From Dysosmobacter sp. (lineage in GTDB: Bacteria > Bacillota > Clostridia > Oscillospirales > Oscillospiraceae), in NCBI GenBank assembly GCA_026169195.1, contig JAPFEH010000046.1:1-64000 (forward strand): a DNA stretch of 64,000 nt, written 5' to 3'. Under the pieces are notes generated by a model that worked only from the letters and a program-made list of their open reading frames with translations, was not told where the DNA came from and did no database searches. The position numbers and the translations under genes are program-made. Positions within the stretch are counted from its first letter, which is position 1, and each line of letters starts with the position of its first letter. Shown in pieces: positions 37,904 to 50,114 of the stretch.

Positions 37904-38044
37904 TGTCACAGGAAACACACTCCTTCTTGTGAAAATTGTTAAATAAGGATGAACATTTTCGTTTTGAATTGACAAAATATGACATGCTGTGATATGTTCA
38001 TATCACACAAATGTATTAACAAAAGACTGTGGAAAAGGAGACAT

Positions 38045-38290
38045 GTGGTGAAATCAACAGGGATTGTAAGAAAGGTAGATGAGTTGGGGCGCATTGTGCT
38101 TCCCATCGAGATGCGCCGTACACTGGATATTGCAGAAAAGGATGCACTGGAAATCTATGTGGAGGGTTCCTCCGTTATTCTGAAAAAGTATAAGCCCAGC
38201 TGCATTTTCTGCGACGCGACTAAGGATATCACCGTGTTCAAGGGGAAGAATGTCTGCCCCAAATGCTTGAAAGAATTGAAAAACCTGTAA
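38045..38290 (+). CDS. AbrB-family transcriptional regulator with C-terminal zinc ribbon (GTG start)
   Basis: KSTGIVRKVDELGRIVLPIEMRRTLDI; CIFC...CPKC. Confidence 0.9.
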   Translation: MVKSTGIVRKVDELGRIVLPIEMRRTLDIAEKDALEIYVEGSSVILKKYKPSCIFCDATKDITVFKGKNVCPKCLKELKNL

Positions 38291-38306
38291 AACCATAAAT
38301 CTTGTA

Positions 38307-38354
38307 AAAGCCCCCCATGATGCAGGAATGAAACACTGCATCATGGGGGGCTTT
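38307..38354. terminator. Bidirectional hairpin terminator with 19-bp perfect stem
   Basis: AAAGCCCCCCATGATGCAG-N10-CTGCATCATGGGGGGCTTT between convergent genes. Confidence 0.9.
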
Positions 38355-38416
38355 CGGATTTTAACGGGCTGGTCCGGCACTGCCTTTTTCGGGGCAATGC
38401 GCCGGTGTATAGCGCT

Positions 38417-39247
38417 TCATCGTTCCAGCGCGGCGGCGTACAGTTCATTTTTGGAAAGACCGGTGTGCTCCGCAACTTCTCTGGCGGCGTCTTTCAGGCG
38501 AATACCCTGTGCTTTCAGTGTCAGAACCTGTGCCACGCCATCCTCCAGAGTGACGGCGGTTTCCTGCTGAGGTTCCGCTCCGGCCAGCACCAGAACAAAT
38601 TCGCCTTTCGGTGATGTCTGTGAAAAATGGGCAATAGCGCCGCCCAATGTGGTTCGCAGTGTTTCCTCGTGGAGCTTTGTCAGCTCCCGGCACAGGGCGA
38701 TCCGCCGCTGGGAACCGAATGCGGCTTCCATATCCCGCAGCGTTGTCAGCAGCTTGTGGGGAGCTTCATGGAAAATCAGGGTTCGCTCCTCGTTTTTCAA
38801 GGCTTCCAGCCGCTCTTTCCGGTTTTTCTTATTCACGGTGAGAAACCCTTCAAAAGCAAAGCGGCCGGTGGGCAGACCGCTGACTGCCAGAGCGTTGACA
38901 GCGGCGCAGCATCCGGGAATGGAAAGGACCGTCACACCGTTTTCCGCGCACAGCCGCACCAGATCCTCTCCGGGGTCAGAAACGGCGGGGGTGCCGGCAT
39001 CGGTCACCAGCGCGCAGGATTCTCCTGCCAGCAGACGCTGCAAAATCGTCTGTCCGGCGGAGACGTGATTGTGTTCGTGGTAGCTGACAAGACTTTTTTT
39101 GATTTCAAAATGGTTCAGCAGCTTGATGGAAACCCGGGTGTCCTCCGCTGCAATAAAATCTACGTTCTCCAAGGTCTCCACAGCGCGGGGAGAAAAGTCT
39201 CCCAGATTTCCAATGGGGGTGGCGACCAGATACAGTGTGCCGCTCAT
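38417..39247 (-). CDS. rsmI: 16S rRNA (cytidine(1402)-2'-O)-methyltransferase
   Basis: GTLYLVATPIGNLGD, TDAGTPAVSDPG, YHEHN motifs. Confidence 0.95.
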   Translation of the reverse strand: MSGTLYLVATPIGNLGDFSPRAVETLENVDFIAAEDTRVSIKLLNHFEIKKSLVSYHEHNHVSAGQTILQRLLAGESCALVTDAGTPAVSDPGEDLVRLCAENGVTVLSIPGCCAAVNALAVSGLPTGRFAFEGFLTVNKKNRKERLEALKNEERTLIFHEAPHKLLTTLRDMEAAFGSQRRIALCRELTKLHEETLRTTLGGAIAHFSQTSPKGEFVLVLAGAEPQQETAVTLEDGVAQVLTLKAQGIRLKDAAREVAEHTGLSKNELYAAALER

Positions 39248-39978
39248 GGCATATCCTCCTGTTGTCTGAAATAAATAGACTCCACCTCAGCGGTGGGGGC
39301 GCCGTCCGGCTGCCGCAGGATCAAAGGCGGCTCCAGAGACAATCCGGGTCTGCCTCCGCGGCGGCCTTCTATCAGCAGCAGAGAGGGCGCGGCACCGGCA
39401 GCAGCGCAGACAAGCCGCAGCCGCTTGGGCTCCAGAGCGGCTTCCCGCAGGAGACAGATCACGTCCGCCAGACGTTCCGGTTTGTGAACAAGGCAGAAGC
39501 TGCCGCCCCAGCGCAGCAGATATGCGGCAGACCGGCAGATGTCCTCCAGTGTGCAGAATACCTCGGCACGCGCGGTACGACGGACTCCGTCCGCCGCCAG
39601 AGCGCCGGCGGCGGGAGGGTAATAGGGGGGATTGCAGACCACCAGATCGAAACTGCCGGACGGGAACAGGGAGGCAGCCTGCCGCAAATCTGCCAAATGG
39701 AAGGTGAGACGGTTTTCCAACTGGTTTTCCACGGCCGCCTGCTTTGCAAGGCGGATCGCGTCCGGTTGAATGTCAAGTCCGGTAACAGACAGGGATGGCT
39801 GGCGCTGCAGCAGCAAAAGTCCCAGCAGGCCTGTGCCGCAGCCCAGATCGCAGACGCGCAGACCGGGTTTCAGGCGGGGCAGGGAGGAGAGAAGAAAGGT
39901 ATCGGTTCCGGGGCGGAACAGGACGTCGTTATAAACGAAGCGGTATCCGCCGGGGGTCAGGGCTTCCCAATGCTCCAC
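39244..39978 (-). CDS. tRNA1(Val) (adenine(37)-N6)-methyltransferase family
   Basis: VCDLGCGTGLLGLLL; VVCNPPYY (NPPY) motif. Confidence 0.88.
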   Translation of the reverse strand: MEHWEALTPGGYRFVYNDVLFRPGTDTFLLSSLPRLKPGLRVCDLGCGTGLLGLLLLQRQPSLSVTGLDIQPDAIRLAKQAAVENQLENRLTFHLADLRQAASLFPSGSFDLVVCNPPYYPPAAGALAADGVRRTARAEVFCTLEDICRSAAYLLRWGGSFCLVHKPERLADVICLLREAALEPKRLRLVCAAAGAAPSLLLIEGRRGGRPGLSLEPPLILRQPDGAPTAEVESIYFRQQEDMP

Positions 39979-40075
39979 TGCATACGCCTCCTCTCTGGTG
40001 ATGTGTCCACATTATAGCGGAAAAAAGGCCGGAACGCAAGGAGCGGCTGGATTCCGGAGCGGTTCAGAAGGATAT

Positions 40076-40108
40076 AAAAACCCCGCAGGCAGAGCCTGCG
40101 GGGTTTTT
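40076..40108 (-). terminator. Intrinsic terminator
   Basis: AAAAACCCCGCAGGC-AGA-GCCTGCGGGGTTTTT. Confidence 0.88.
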
Positions 40109-40124
40109 ATGTATCCCGTTGAGA

Positions 40125-40298
40125 TTAGTCCTCGGGGACGATGGCGCCGTTGGGGCAGGTGTCAGCGCAAGAACCGCAGTCCAGGCAAGCGGCAGCGTCG
40201 ATGACGTACTGATCGTCACCCTGGCTGATAGCGCCTGCGGGGCAGGCATCAGCGCAAGCACCGCAGCTGACACAAGCAGAAGTAATCTTGTAAGCCAT
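40125..40298 (-). CDS. 2x[4Fe-4S] ferredoxin
   Basis: Two CxxCxxCxxxCP motifs (CVSCGACADACP, CLDCGSCADTCP). Confidence 0.95.
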   Translation of the reverse strand: MAYKITSACVSCGACADACPAGAISQGDDQYVIDAAACLDCGSCADTCPNGAIVPED

Positions 40299-40432
40299 GG
40301 GAAGCACCTCCATAAGATTTGTGATTCTCATTGTACCATACAATTTTGAAATTGCAAGACTCCGCCGCTAAAAAAACGTCAGGATTTGAAAAGTCCGCAG
40401 AGCAAAGGTCGTTCATCAATTGTTTTCAAATT

Positions 40433-40518
40433 GGTCAAAGAAAGTCAAAAATCATGTGTTGACAATTGCGGCCGATGTGTTATACTAACGTCAGAAACAA
40501 AGGTTAAAGAAAGTCAAA
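40433..40518 (+). promoter_or_regulatory. CtsR operators flanking ctsR promoter
   Basis: GGTCAAAGAAAGTCAAA (40433-40449) and GGTTAAAGAAAGTCAAA (40502-40518); TTGACA-N16-TATACT at 40459-40486. Confidence 0.9.
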
Positions 40519-40559
40519 GTCAAAAAAGTTTGGCTTTGCGAGAAAGGGATGGTCAGCAA

Positions 40560-41012
40560 GTGGGAATTTCTGATTTGATCGCCAGCTTTCTGCGGGAAAG
40601 TCTGGAGGAAGCGAAGAACGGGGTTCTGGAAGTCCAGCGCAGCGATTTGGCGCAGCGCTTTAACTGCGTGCCCAGCCAGATCAATTATGTGATGAGCACC
40701 CGCTTTTCTCCGGAGCGCGGATACATTGTGGAGAGCCGGCGGGGCGGCAACGGATATATCCGGATCACCCGTGTTCAGGTGGACCGGCAGACACTGCTGA
40801 TGCATGTGATCAATTCCCTCGGGGAACCGATTGATTTGCCGTCTGCGCGGGCAATTCTTGGAAATCTGGTGCAGTCCGGCGCGCTGGAAGAGAATCTGGG
40901 GCGGGCGCTGCTGGCAGCCGTGGGCGATCAGGCGCTGGGGGCTGTGCCGCGAGAGAAGCGTGACAACGTGCGGGCGGATATCATGAAGCAGGTGCTCATC
41001 CTTCAGGTTTGA
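40560..41012 (+). CDS. ctsR: CtsR family transcriptional regulator (GTG start)
   Basis: ISDLIASFLRESLEEA...FNCVPSQINYVMSTRFSPERGYIVESRRGGNGYIRI. Confidence 0.95.
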   Translation: MGISDLIASFLRESLEEAKNGVLEVQRSDLAQRFNCVPSQINYVMSTRFSPERGYIVESRRGGNGYIRITRVQVDRQTLLMHVINSLGEPIDLPSARAILGNLVQSGALEENLGRALLAAVGDQALGAVPREKRDNVRADIMKQVLILQV

Positions 41013-41070
41013 CAGGAAGCCTGCGTAAAAGAGTCAACAAAATCATTTGCTTTTATAGGAGGAATGAATT

Positions 41071-41565
41071 ATGAAATGCGAGAATTGCGGTAAGAATGAA
41101 GTTACCTTTGTTTATCAGAGCAATGTCAACGGCAATGTGACAGAAAAGCACCTTTGCAGCGAATGTGCGGAAAAGCTGGGATACACTCAGCGCTTCGCCG
41201 CACAGAGGCAGCAGATGGCACGCAGTTTCGGCAGTTTGATGGGTGGGAATCTCTTCGAGGATTTCTTCACTCCGATGCCCGGCCTGCTTGGGAGAATGAG
41301 CCGGATGCTGGAGGATCCCTTTGACGACTTCTTTGCAGACATGCCGGCGCTGTGCGCTTCTGCGGAGAAAAGGGAACCGCAGGAGCCGCAGAAGCAGGAA
41401 CATCTGGTGGATGAAGAGTCGCAGAGCCGCTTTTCCAGAACGCGGCAGATCAACGCCCTGCGGATGGAAATGAAAAAAGCGGTCCGTCAGGAAAACTTTG
41501 AGCGCGCAGCAGAGCTGCGGGACCAGATCCGTCAGATGGAGGCCCGCACTGAGGAAGCACAATAA
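41071..41565 (+). CDS. mcsA: McsA-like UvrB/UvrC-motif protein with a single zinc site
   Basis: CENCGKN...CSEC N-terminus; UVR motif at C-terminus (LRMEMKKAVRQENFERAAELRDQIRQME). Confidence 0.85.
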   Translation: MKCENCGKNEVTFVYQSNVNGNVTEKHLCSECAEKLGYTQRFAAQRQQMARSFGSLMGGNLFEDFFTPMPGLLGRMSRMLEDPFDDFFADMPALCASAEKREPQEPQKQEHLVDEESQSRFSRTRQINALRMEMKKAVRQENFERAAELRDQIRQMEARTEEAQ

Positions 41566-41598
41566 AAGGGAAGATCCCAATCAGGGAGGAATGAGAAT

Positions 41599-44058
<2,460 letters not shown>

Positions 44059-44063
44059 GTGTT

Positions 44064-44091
44064 TGCCCCTGCCGTGGAAGCGGCAGGGGCA
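44064..44091 (+). terminator. Hairpin terminator-like element
   Basis: TGCCCCTGCCG-N6-CGGCAGGGGCA. Confidence 0.6.
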
Positions 44092-44264
44092 GCTTGCATA
44101 AAGAGAAGATGCAGCCAATTACCCGTTGCATGGGGAGAACAGAAAGGGGATACCGGCTAAAATTGCTTGAATGACCGTGTTTGCCTTGATTTGTTCATAC
44201 TTTTCCTGTATGATAAAAAAATATTTAGTTTTTCAAGAAACTTTTAGAAGGGAGCAGTTTTCAA

Positions 44265-46088
44265 ATGCCGTTTATTTTTAACTTCGGGGGATTTGATCCC
44301 GGAAGCTTTGGCGGCTTCAATGGCGCGGGCGGTCAGGGGGACGCCGGCTACACACCGCCGCCTCCGCGGCCCAAAAAGGCAAGAAAACCCCGGAAACCGA
44401 TTGGCAATGCGTTTACAAGAACCCTGATCAATCTGGCAGTCACACTGGTCTTTGGGCTGGTATACTTTTATGTGGAGCTGCCGGCCATCAACCTCCACGC
44501 GGAGGAATTCTATGTGTTTGCCTTTTTGCTGTGCGCAGTCTATTGCGTCAGCGCGGTGATCACCTCCGGCTTCCGGGGGGATGGAGTCAAGGGATATGTG
44601 AGCTTTGTGAAAAAGCAGTGCACAGTCCCGTTTCTGGCTGTGATCGGATTGATCGTGGTGATCGCTGTGGGTGCGGCTGCTTCGTGGGTGGTTCTGCGGG
44701 CCGGCGCGTACAGTGAGCTGCTGCCCATCCAGAGTGGAGATTTCACTTCGGAGATTCAGGAGATCAGTTACGACCAGATCCCCATGCTGGATGCCGATTC
44801 CGCGGCGCGTCTGGGGAATCGGAAGCTGGGTGAACTGGCAGATATGGTTTCCCAGTTTGAGATCCTGCCCAACTATAATCAGATCAATTATCAGGGCCGC
44901 CCCGTCCGGGTAACGTCGCTTGCTTACGGAGATCTGATCAAGTGGTTTACCAACCGCTCTGAGGGACTGCCGGCTTACCTGATTATTGACATGGTAACGC
45001 AGGAAGCTGAGGTGGTCCGGCTCAACGAGGGAATGAAATACACCGTGGCGGAGCATTTCAGCAGGAATCTGTACCGTCATCTGCGGTTCCACTATCCCAC
45101 CATGATGTTCGATACGCCGGTTTTTGAAATTGACGAGGACGGGATCCCTTACTGGGTCTGTTCCCGTATTGTCAAGACCATCGGGCTTTTCGGCGGCACG
45201 GATGTTCATGGTGCGGTGCTGGTCAATGCCATCACCGGTGAAAGCCAGTACTATGAGGAAGTGCCCAACTGGGTCGACCGGGTCTATTCCTATGATATCA
45301 TCATGGAGCAGTATGACTATTACGGACTGTACCACAACGGCTTTTTGAACTCTCTGTTCGGGCAAAAGGACGTGACCCTCACCACGGCGGGATGGAACTA
45401 TATCGCCATTGATGATGACGTATATATGTATACCGGTGTTACCTCCGTCACCTCCGATCAGTCCAATATCGGCTTCATTCTTTCCAATCAGCGCACCAAG
45501 GAGACGCACTTCTATCCCTGCGCCGGTGCTACGGAAGCCTCTGCCATGGAGTCTGCCCAGAGTCAGGTGCAGCAGATGCGTTATGAAGCCACCTTCCCGC
45601 TGCTGCTGAATATTGCGGACCAGCCCACGTACTTTATGTCGCTGAAGGGCGCCGATGGTCTGGTGAAGATGTATGCGATGGTCAATGTCCAGCAGTATCA
45701 AATCGTGGAAACCGGAGATACCGTGGCGGAGTGCGAGAGCAATTACCGTAAGACACTGGCAAATGCGGGCCTGATTGGCGCCGGGGACGCCGAGGTGCAT
45801 GCAGGCGAACTGAAGGAAGAGCATGGCATCATCGCGGAAATCCGCAGTGCCGTAGTGAGCGGAAATACCCACTATTATATCCGGATGGAGCACAGCCTGG
45901 GCTATCTGGACTTCAATGCCGCGGAGGTTCCCAGAGCTGTTTTGCTGGATGTGGGAGACAGCATTTGGTACAGCTATGTGCTGGATGCGGCCTCCTTCCC
46001 GGAAAATGGCATTGTTACCGCGAAGAATTTCCGTTTTGAAGGAGAAGAAGCGCCGACCAACGATTTCCCGCTGGAGGAAACGGCATAA
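44265..46088 (+). CDS. Large membrane-anchored protein of unknown function with Gly/Phe-rich N-terminus
   Basis: Three TM segments then about 430 aa probable extracytoplasmic domain; N-term NFGGFDPGSFGGFNGAGG. Confidence 0.7.
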   Translation: MPFIFNFGGFDPGSFGGFNGAGGQGDAGYTPPPPRPKKARKPRKPIGNAFTRTLINLAVTLVFGLVYFYVELPAINLHAEEFYVFAFLLCAVYCVSAVITSGFRGDGVKGYVSFVKKQCTVPFLAVIGLIVVIAVGAAASWVVLRAGAYSELLPIQSGDFTSEIQEISYDQIPMLDADSAARLGNRKLGELADMVSQFEILPNYNQINYQGRPVRVTSLAYGDLIKWFTNRSEGLPAYLIIDMVTQEAEVVRLNEGMKYTVAEHFSRNLYRHLRFHYPTMMFDTPVFEIDEDGIPYWVCSRIVKTIGLFGGTDVHGAVLVNAITGESQYYEEVPNWVDRVYSYDIIMEQYDYYGLYHNGFLNSLFGQKDVTLTTAGWNYIAIDDDVYMYTGVTSVTSDQSNIGFILSNQRTKETHFYPCAGATEASAMESAQSQVQQMRYEATFPLLLNIADQPTYFMSLKGADGLVKMYAMVNVQQYQIVETGDTVAECESNYRKTLANAGLIGAGDAEVHAGELKEEHGIIAEIRSAVVSGNTHYYIRMEHSLGYLDFNAAEVPRAVLLDVGDSIWYSYVLDAASFPENGIVTAKNFRFEGEEAPTNDFPLEETA

Positions 46089-46092
46089 GAAC

Positions 46093-46125
46093 AAAAAAGA
46101 GACGGCTTTGCCGTCTCTTTTTTTG
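46093..46125. terminator. Bidirectional hairpin terminator
   Basis: AAAAAGAGACGGC-TTT-GCCGTCTCTTTTT. Confidence 0.85.
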
Positions 46126-46228
46126 TATATGAGGAGGAAAGCGGTTTCAGCTGCGCCGCAGTGCTTTTTCGATCTGTCTCTGCCATACCGGTGGCGCGGA
46201 GAAGGCGCAAACAGGGTGGGATTTTTTG

Positions 46229-47179
46229 TCATGCCAGTTCTATGTGCACGGATTCATGAAATTCCGGCTCTACCAGACCGGGAATTTCCACGGCGTCCGT
46301 GAACCGCACATCTCCCACACATTCTTTCAACAGACTGACGATATAGGGATGGGGGCGTTCGTCGGGCCGCCGTGCCGCTACGCAGACCACCGCTGTTTTC
46401 GGCTTGAGCATTTTCAGCAGCTTTCGGGTGGTGGAGGAGAGGGAAGCGTGATGCGGCACTTTTAAAATATCGCAGGGCGTTGCTGTCGCGGTTTCCCACA
46501 TATGGGCATACGCGTCTCCGCCCAGTACGATTTCCTGTCCATGGTAATAAAACCGCTGGCGCAGACTGGTCACATTCATGGATTTGGCCCAGTGAATCAG
46601 ATCATAACCATTCCGTTCTCCCCGGTATGCGGCATCCAGAACGGCTTTCTGGCGCGGATACAGCGCCGGCTCTCCGAAGAGAATGTCCATAGTCAGATCC
46701 TTTGTCAGATGCAGGGTCTCCATCCGGTCGCCGGGGAGTTCTATAAGTTCATGGATTTTGGACCGGTTGAGCAGCAAAGGCTGGACATACAGGTCTGTGC
46801 ACCGCAGCAGGTTTCGCGCTGCCTTTGGAAGACCGTTTTCTCCATCCGGATCCAGCGGTTCCGCATCCGGAGGAGGAAGATAGGCAGTCAGCAGCCGGCC
46901 CACTGTAACGGTTTCCAGCACGCGGCGCAGACCACCGACATGATCCCGGTGAAAATGGGTCAGCAGCAGTACATCCAGATGGCAGATGCCGTTCTGCTTC
47001 AAAAAGTCTGCCGCATAAATGCGCCGTGACCGCGGGTCCAGCGGGTCCGTGTGGTCATCCCGCACCAGATTGTCATGACCGCAATCGATCAGCATGGCAA
47101 ACCGGCGTCCGCCGTCTGCCAGTTCCTGCACCAAAATAGAATCGCCATTGCCTACATTGATAAAATCCAATACCAGCAT
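46229..47179 (-). CDS. MBL-fold metallohydrolase (ComEC/Rec2 C-terminal-like)
   Basis: INVGNGDSILVQE ... LLTHFHRDHVGGL ... KVPHHAS. Confidence 0.85.
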   Translation of the reverse strand: MLVLDFINVGNGDSILVQELADGGRRFAMLIDCGHDNLVRDDHTDPLDPRSRRIYAADFLKQNGICHLDVLLLTHFHRDHVGGLRRVLETVTVGRLLTAYLPPPDAEPLDPDGENGLPKAARNLLRCTDLYVQPLLLNRSKIHELIELPGDRMETLHLTKDLTMDILFGEPALYPRQKAVLDAAYRGERNGYDLIHWAKSMNVTSLRQRFYYHGQEIVLGGDAYAHMWETATATPCDILKVPHHASLSSTTRKLLKMLKPKTAVVCVAARRPDERPHPYIVSLLKECVGDVRFTDAVEIPGLVEPEFHESVHIELA

Positions 47180-47351
47180 GGCACCGCCCCCTGTTCAAAT
47201 GGTGGTATAACGGTATCATAAATGGATGTATCTGGCAACTGGTTTCGCAGGGGTCCTCTGCCAAATTTATTTCAGAAATTTTGGCAATTCTGATAGATGC
47301 CGCTGATGAAAAGACGAGATGGGCGGGGAATGAAACGAAGAGGAGCCGATA

Positions 47352-47388
47352 GAAAACGGCGGAACAGGTTCTGTTCCGCCGTTTCGGC
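47352..47388 (-). terminator. Hairpin, probable terminator of the dap operon
   Basis: AAAACGGCGGAACAG-GTT-CTGTTCCGCCGTTT. Confidence 0.7.
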
Positions 47389-47425
47389 ATAGAAAGTCGA
47401 AAATGTGCAATGGCTGTGCCTGCGC

Positions 47426-48121
47426 TCACAGCTTGCGCAGAGCATCCACCAGAGCGGTTTTTCCCTCGGTTTTTTCGTCCTTCATTTTTATGATGCGGGC
47501 AGGACTGCCGGCCACCACCGCATTTTCGGGCACATCTTCAATGACCACAGCTCCGGCGGCTACCACCGCATTTTTTCCGATGTGGACTCCTTCGATCACA
47601 ACGGCGTTTGCACCGACCAGAACCCCGTCCTCCACAATTACGGGTGTGGCAGAAGCGGGCTCCACCACGCCGGCCAATACGGCGCCTGCGCCGATGTGGC
47701 AGTGGTCGCCTACGGTGGCGCGTCCGCCCAGTACGGCGCCCATGTCGATCATGGTTCCTTTTCCCACGACAGCGCCGATGTTGAGAATGGCTCCCATCAT
47801 GATTACGGCGCCTTCTCCGATGGTGACCTTTTCCCGCAGGATCGCGCCCGGCTCAATGCGGGCTTTGAGGTCTTTGAGGTCCAGCAGGGGGACGCCGGAG
47901 TTGCGGCGGTCGTTTTCCACCACGCAGTCCGTGATCTTCTCTGCGTTGGCTTCCAGAACGGGAGCCAGTTCACGCCAGTCTCCGAACACGGTATAGCTGT
48001 TGTTTCCACCGAATACATGGGCGCTGCCGAATTCGACAGGGCCGGTGGTATTGACATAGACCTTGACCGGGGTCTTTTTTTCGGAATTTGCAATATAATC
48101 AATGATCTCCTGTGCGTTCAT
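47426..48121 (-). CDS. dapH: 2,3,4,5-tetrahydropyridine-2,6-dicarboxylate N-acetyltransferase
   Basis: Left-handed beta-helix hexapeptides; [31 protein letters not shown]. Confidence 0.93.
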   Translation of the reverse strand: MNAQEIIDYIANSEKKTPVKVYVNTTGPVEFGSAHVFGGNNSYTVFGDWRELAPVLEANAEKITDCVVENDRRNSGVPLLDLKDLKARIEPGAILREKVTIGEGAVIMMGAILNIGAVVGKGTMIDMGAVLGGRATVGDHCHIGAGAVLAGVVEPASATPVIVEDGVLVGANAVVIEGVHIGKNAVVAAGAVVIEDVPENAVVAGSPARIIKMKDEKTEGKTALVDALRKL

Positions 48122-48124
48122 AGG

Positions 48125-48844
48125 TCACTCTCCAAACAAAATTTTCTGCAGGTCATAGACTCCGTTGGGTTTTCCGGGCAGCAGGTGTGCCATGTGCAGG
48201 GCGCCGTTGACAAAAATCTGACGGCTGGCTGCCCGATGGGTGAATTCCAATTCTTCATCCGGCCCGAAGAACTGGACCGTGTGCGTCCCTGCCACGGTAC
48301 CGCCGCGCAGAGCGTGGATCCCCAACTCACCGGCAGAACGCTTTCCGCAGCTGCCCTCCCGGCCATAGAGCGGGGTGAGGGCGTGGTTCGGGTCTACGGC
48401 TTCCGCCAGAAGCTTGGCGGTACCGCTGGGAGCGTCTGCTTTCTGACGGTGGTGGATCTCGGTGATCTCAATGTCAAAGTCCGGCTTCAGTACCTTGGAA
48501 ACCATGGTCAGTGCCCGATACAGGACTGCGATACCCAGAGAGTAGTTGGCGCTCCACAGGACCGGAGCAAAGGCCCCCAGACGTTCCAGCTCAGACATTT
48601 GCGCCGGCGTATAGCCGGTCGTTCCGGAAATCAGGGGGGTTCCGGTACGGCGGACGTAGGCGCAGACTGCCGGCAGAGTTTCGGGGCGCGAAAAATCCAC
48701 CACCGCATCTGCAACTTTTCCAAGCTCCGCCAGCTTTTCCAGATCGCTTCGGCCGAATTCAGCAACGATCTCATCGCCTTCGGACTGTGCGGTAGTCCGA
48801 ATCAACTGCCCCATCTTTCCGCGGCCGATCAAAAGCAGCTTCAC
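48125..48844 (-). CDS. dapB: 4-hydroxy-tetrahydrodipicolinate reductase
   Basis: IEITEIHHRQKADAPSGTAKLLAEAV. Confidence 0.95.
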   Translation of the reverse strand: MKLLLIGRGKMGQLIRTTAQSEGDEIVAEFGRSDLEKLAELGKVADAVVDFSRPETLPAVCAYVRRTGTPLISGTTGYTPAQMSELERLGAFAPVLWSANYSLGIAVLYRALTMVSKVLKPDFDIEITEIHHRQKADAPSGTAKLLAEAVDPNHALTPLYGREGSCGKRSAGELGIHALRGGTVAGTHTVQFFGPDEELEFTHRAASRQIFVNGALHMAHLLPGKPNGVYDLQKILFGE

Positions 48845-49728
48845 AGCAATCCGGCCTCCTTCAAGCTGGCCTGCAAAACGGCCTGATGTTCTGCGCTCAT
48901 CTCACACAGGGGCAGCCGCATCGGACCTGCGCTCAGTCCCATCATATTCAAAGCGCTTTTGACAGGGATGGGATTGACCTCCAGAAAGAGATCGTTCATC
49001 AGCTTCAGATATTTCAGGTGGCTGGCAAGCGCCTGTGCCTGCCGGCCCTCCAGATAATCTGCTGCGATCTGGTGGCACATGGCGGGCATGACGTTGGCAT
49101 ATACGGAAATAACGCCGCTGCCGCCGATGCTCATGAGAGGGATGGTAATATCATCGTTTCCGGAGTACAAGGCGAAATCCGGTCCGATGCAGTGGGCGAT
49201 CTTCATGGCGTAACTCATATCGCCGCTGGCCTCCTTGATGCCCGCAATATTGGGGTGGCGGCTGAGGGCCTCCACGACACTGACCGGAATGGAGCAGCCG
49301 GTACGGCCGGGGACGTTGTAAAGGAGGCAGGGGATTTCCACCGCGTCGGCAGTTTCCGCAAAATGGCGATACATCCCTTCGGGATTGGCTTTGTTATAGT
49401 AGGGGGCGATCAGCAGCAGGGCATCCGCTCCCATATTCTGATATTCAATGCTCTTTTCCACTTGCGTGGCTGTGCAGTTAGAACCGCTTCCCACAATGAC
49501 GGGGACCCGCCCGTTCACCACCTGAATGGTGTGTGCCACAACGGCGGCGTCTTCTTCGTGGGTCATGGTGGAGTATTCGCCGGTGGTCCCCAAAGTCAAA
49601 ATGGCGTCGGTCCCTTCTGCGATCTGTCGCTCCAGCAGCTTCGTCAGAACATCAAAGTTGACGCTGCCGTCCTCGTGGAACGGTGTGACCATGGCGACGA
49701 TCGAGCCCCGGATGTGTTGGAATTTCAT
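48841..49728 (-). CDS. dapA: 4-hydroxy-tetrahydrodipicolinate synthase
   Basis: GTTGEYSTMTHEE, YYNKANPEGMYRHF, YNVPGRTGCSI, GIKEASGDM. Confidence 0.96.
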   Translation of the reverse strand: MKFQHIRGSIVAMVTPFHEDGSVNFDVLTKLLERQIAEGTDAILTLGTTGEYSTMTHEEDAAVVAHTIQVVNGRVPVIVGSGSNCTATQVEKSIEYQNMGADALLLIAPYYNKANPEGMYRHFAETADAVEIPCLLYNVPGRTGCSIPVSVVEALSRHPNIAGIKEASGDMSYAMKIAHCIGPDFALYSGNDDITIPLMSIGGSGVISVYANVMPAMCHQIAADYLEGRQAQALASHLKYLKLMNDLFLEVNPIPVKSALNMMGLSAGPMRLPLCEMSAEHQAVLQASLKEAGLL

Positions 49729-49764
49729 ATGTGTGCCCTCCATACTTTTTGTTTTTTCAAAAGA

Positions 49765-49995
49765 AAAAGCCGGTAGAGGCACGCTCCCACCGACAGTTAC
49801 ACACACTGGTGTTCCAGTGTGAACTTTCTGTAAGCAGATAGCGCCCCCGCGGTTGCCCGCAGACAGTCCCATGGGTATTTCCCATGACCCCACCATTCTC
49901 CTGCGCCCAGAAGAACAGTTCGGCGGATTTGCCATTCCCGCGTTCTCAGCCTGCCGGCTCCCGAGGGTCCATCGCATCCGCGCCTCTATCTCGTT
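49765..49995 (-). promoter_or_regulatory. Lysine riboswitch plus terminator upstream of dapA
   Basis: Minus strand GAGATAGAGGCGC ... GGCTGAGAACGCGGG...CGCCGAAC ... ACTGTC-TGCGG-GCAA-CCGCGG-GGGCGCTATCT; downstream hairpin plus CTTTTTCTTTT. Confidence 0.8.
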
Positions 49996-50114
49996 TTTGT
50001 TATCATACCATGGCGGCTTTTCGGATGCAATAGAAATTTTTCCAAAAAACTACCGCTTTCAGACGCAATGTGTTATAGTATGTGGCATCTTTCCCTGTTC
50101 AGGAGGCAATGCTT

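Noticed and set aside
44244-46232. 662-aa minus-strand ORF
   Set aside because: Antisense to the membrane protein, His/Ile-rich nonsense composition
49780-50000. dapA leader considered as a T-box (ACCGCG-like string)
   Set aside because: The complete GGGUGGNACCGCG T-box sequence is absent, whereas P1/P5 and core elements fit a lysine riboswitch better
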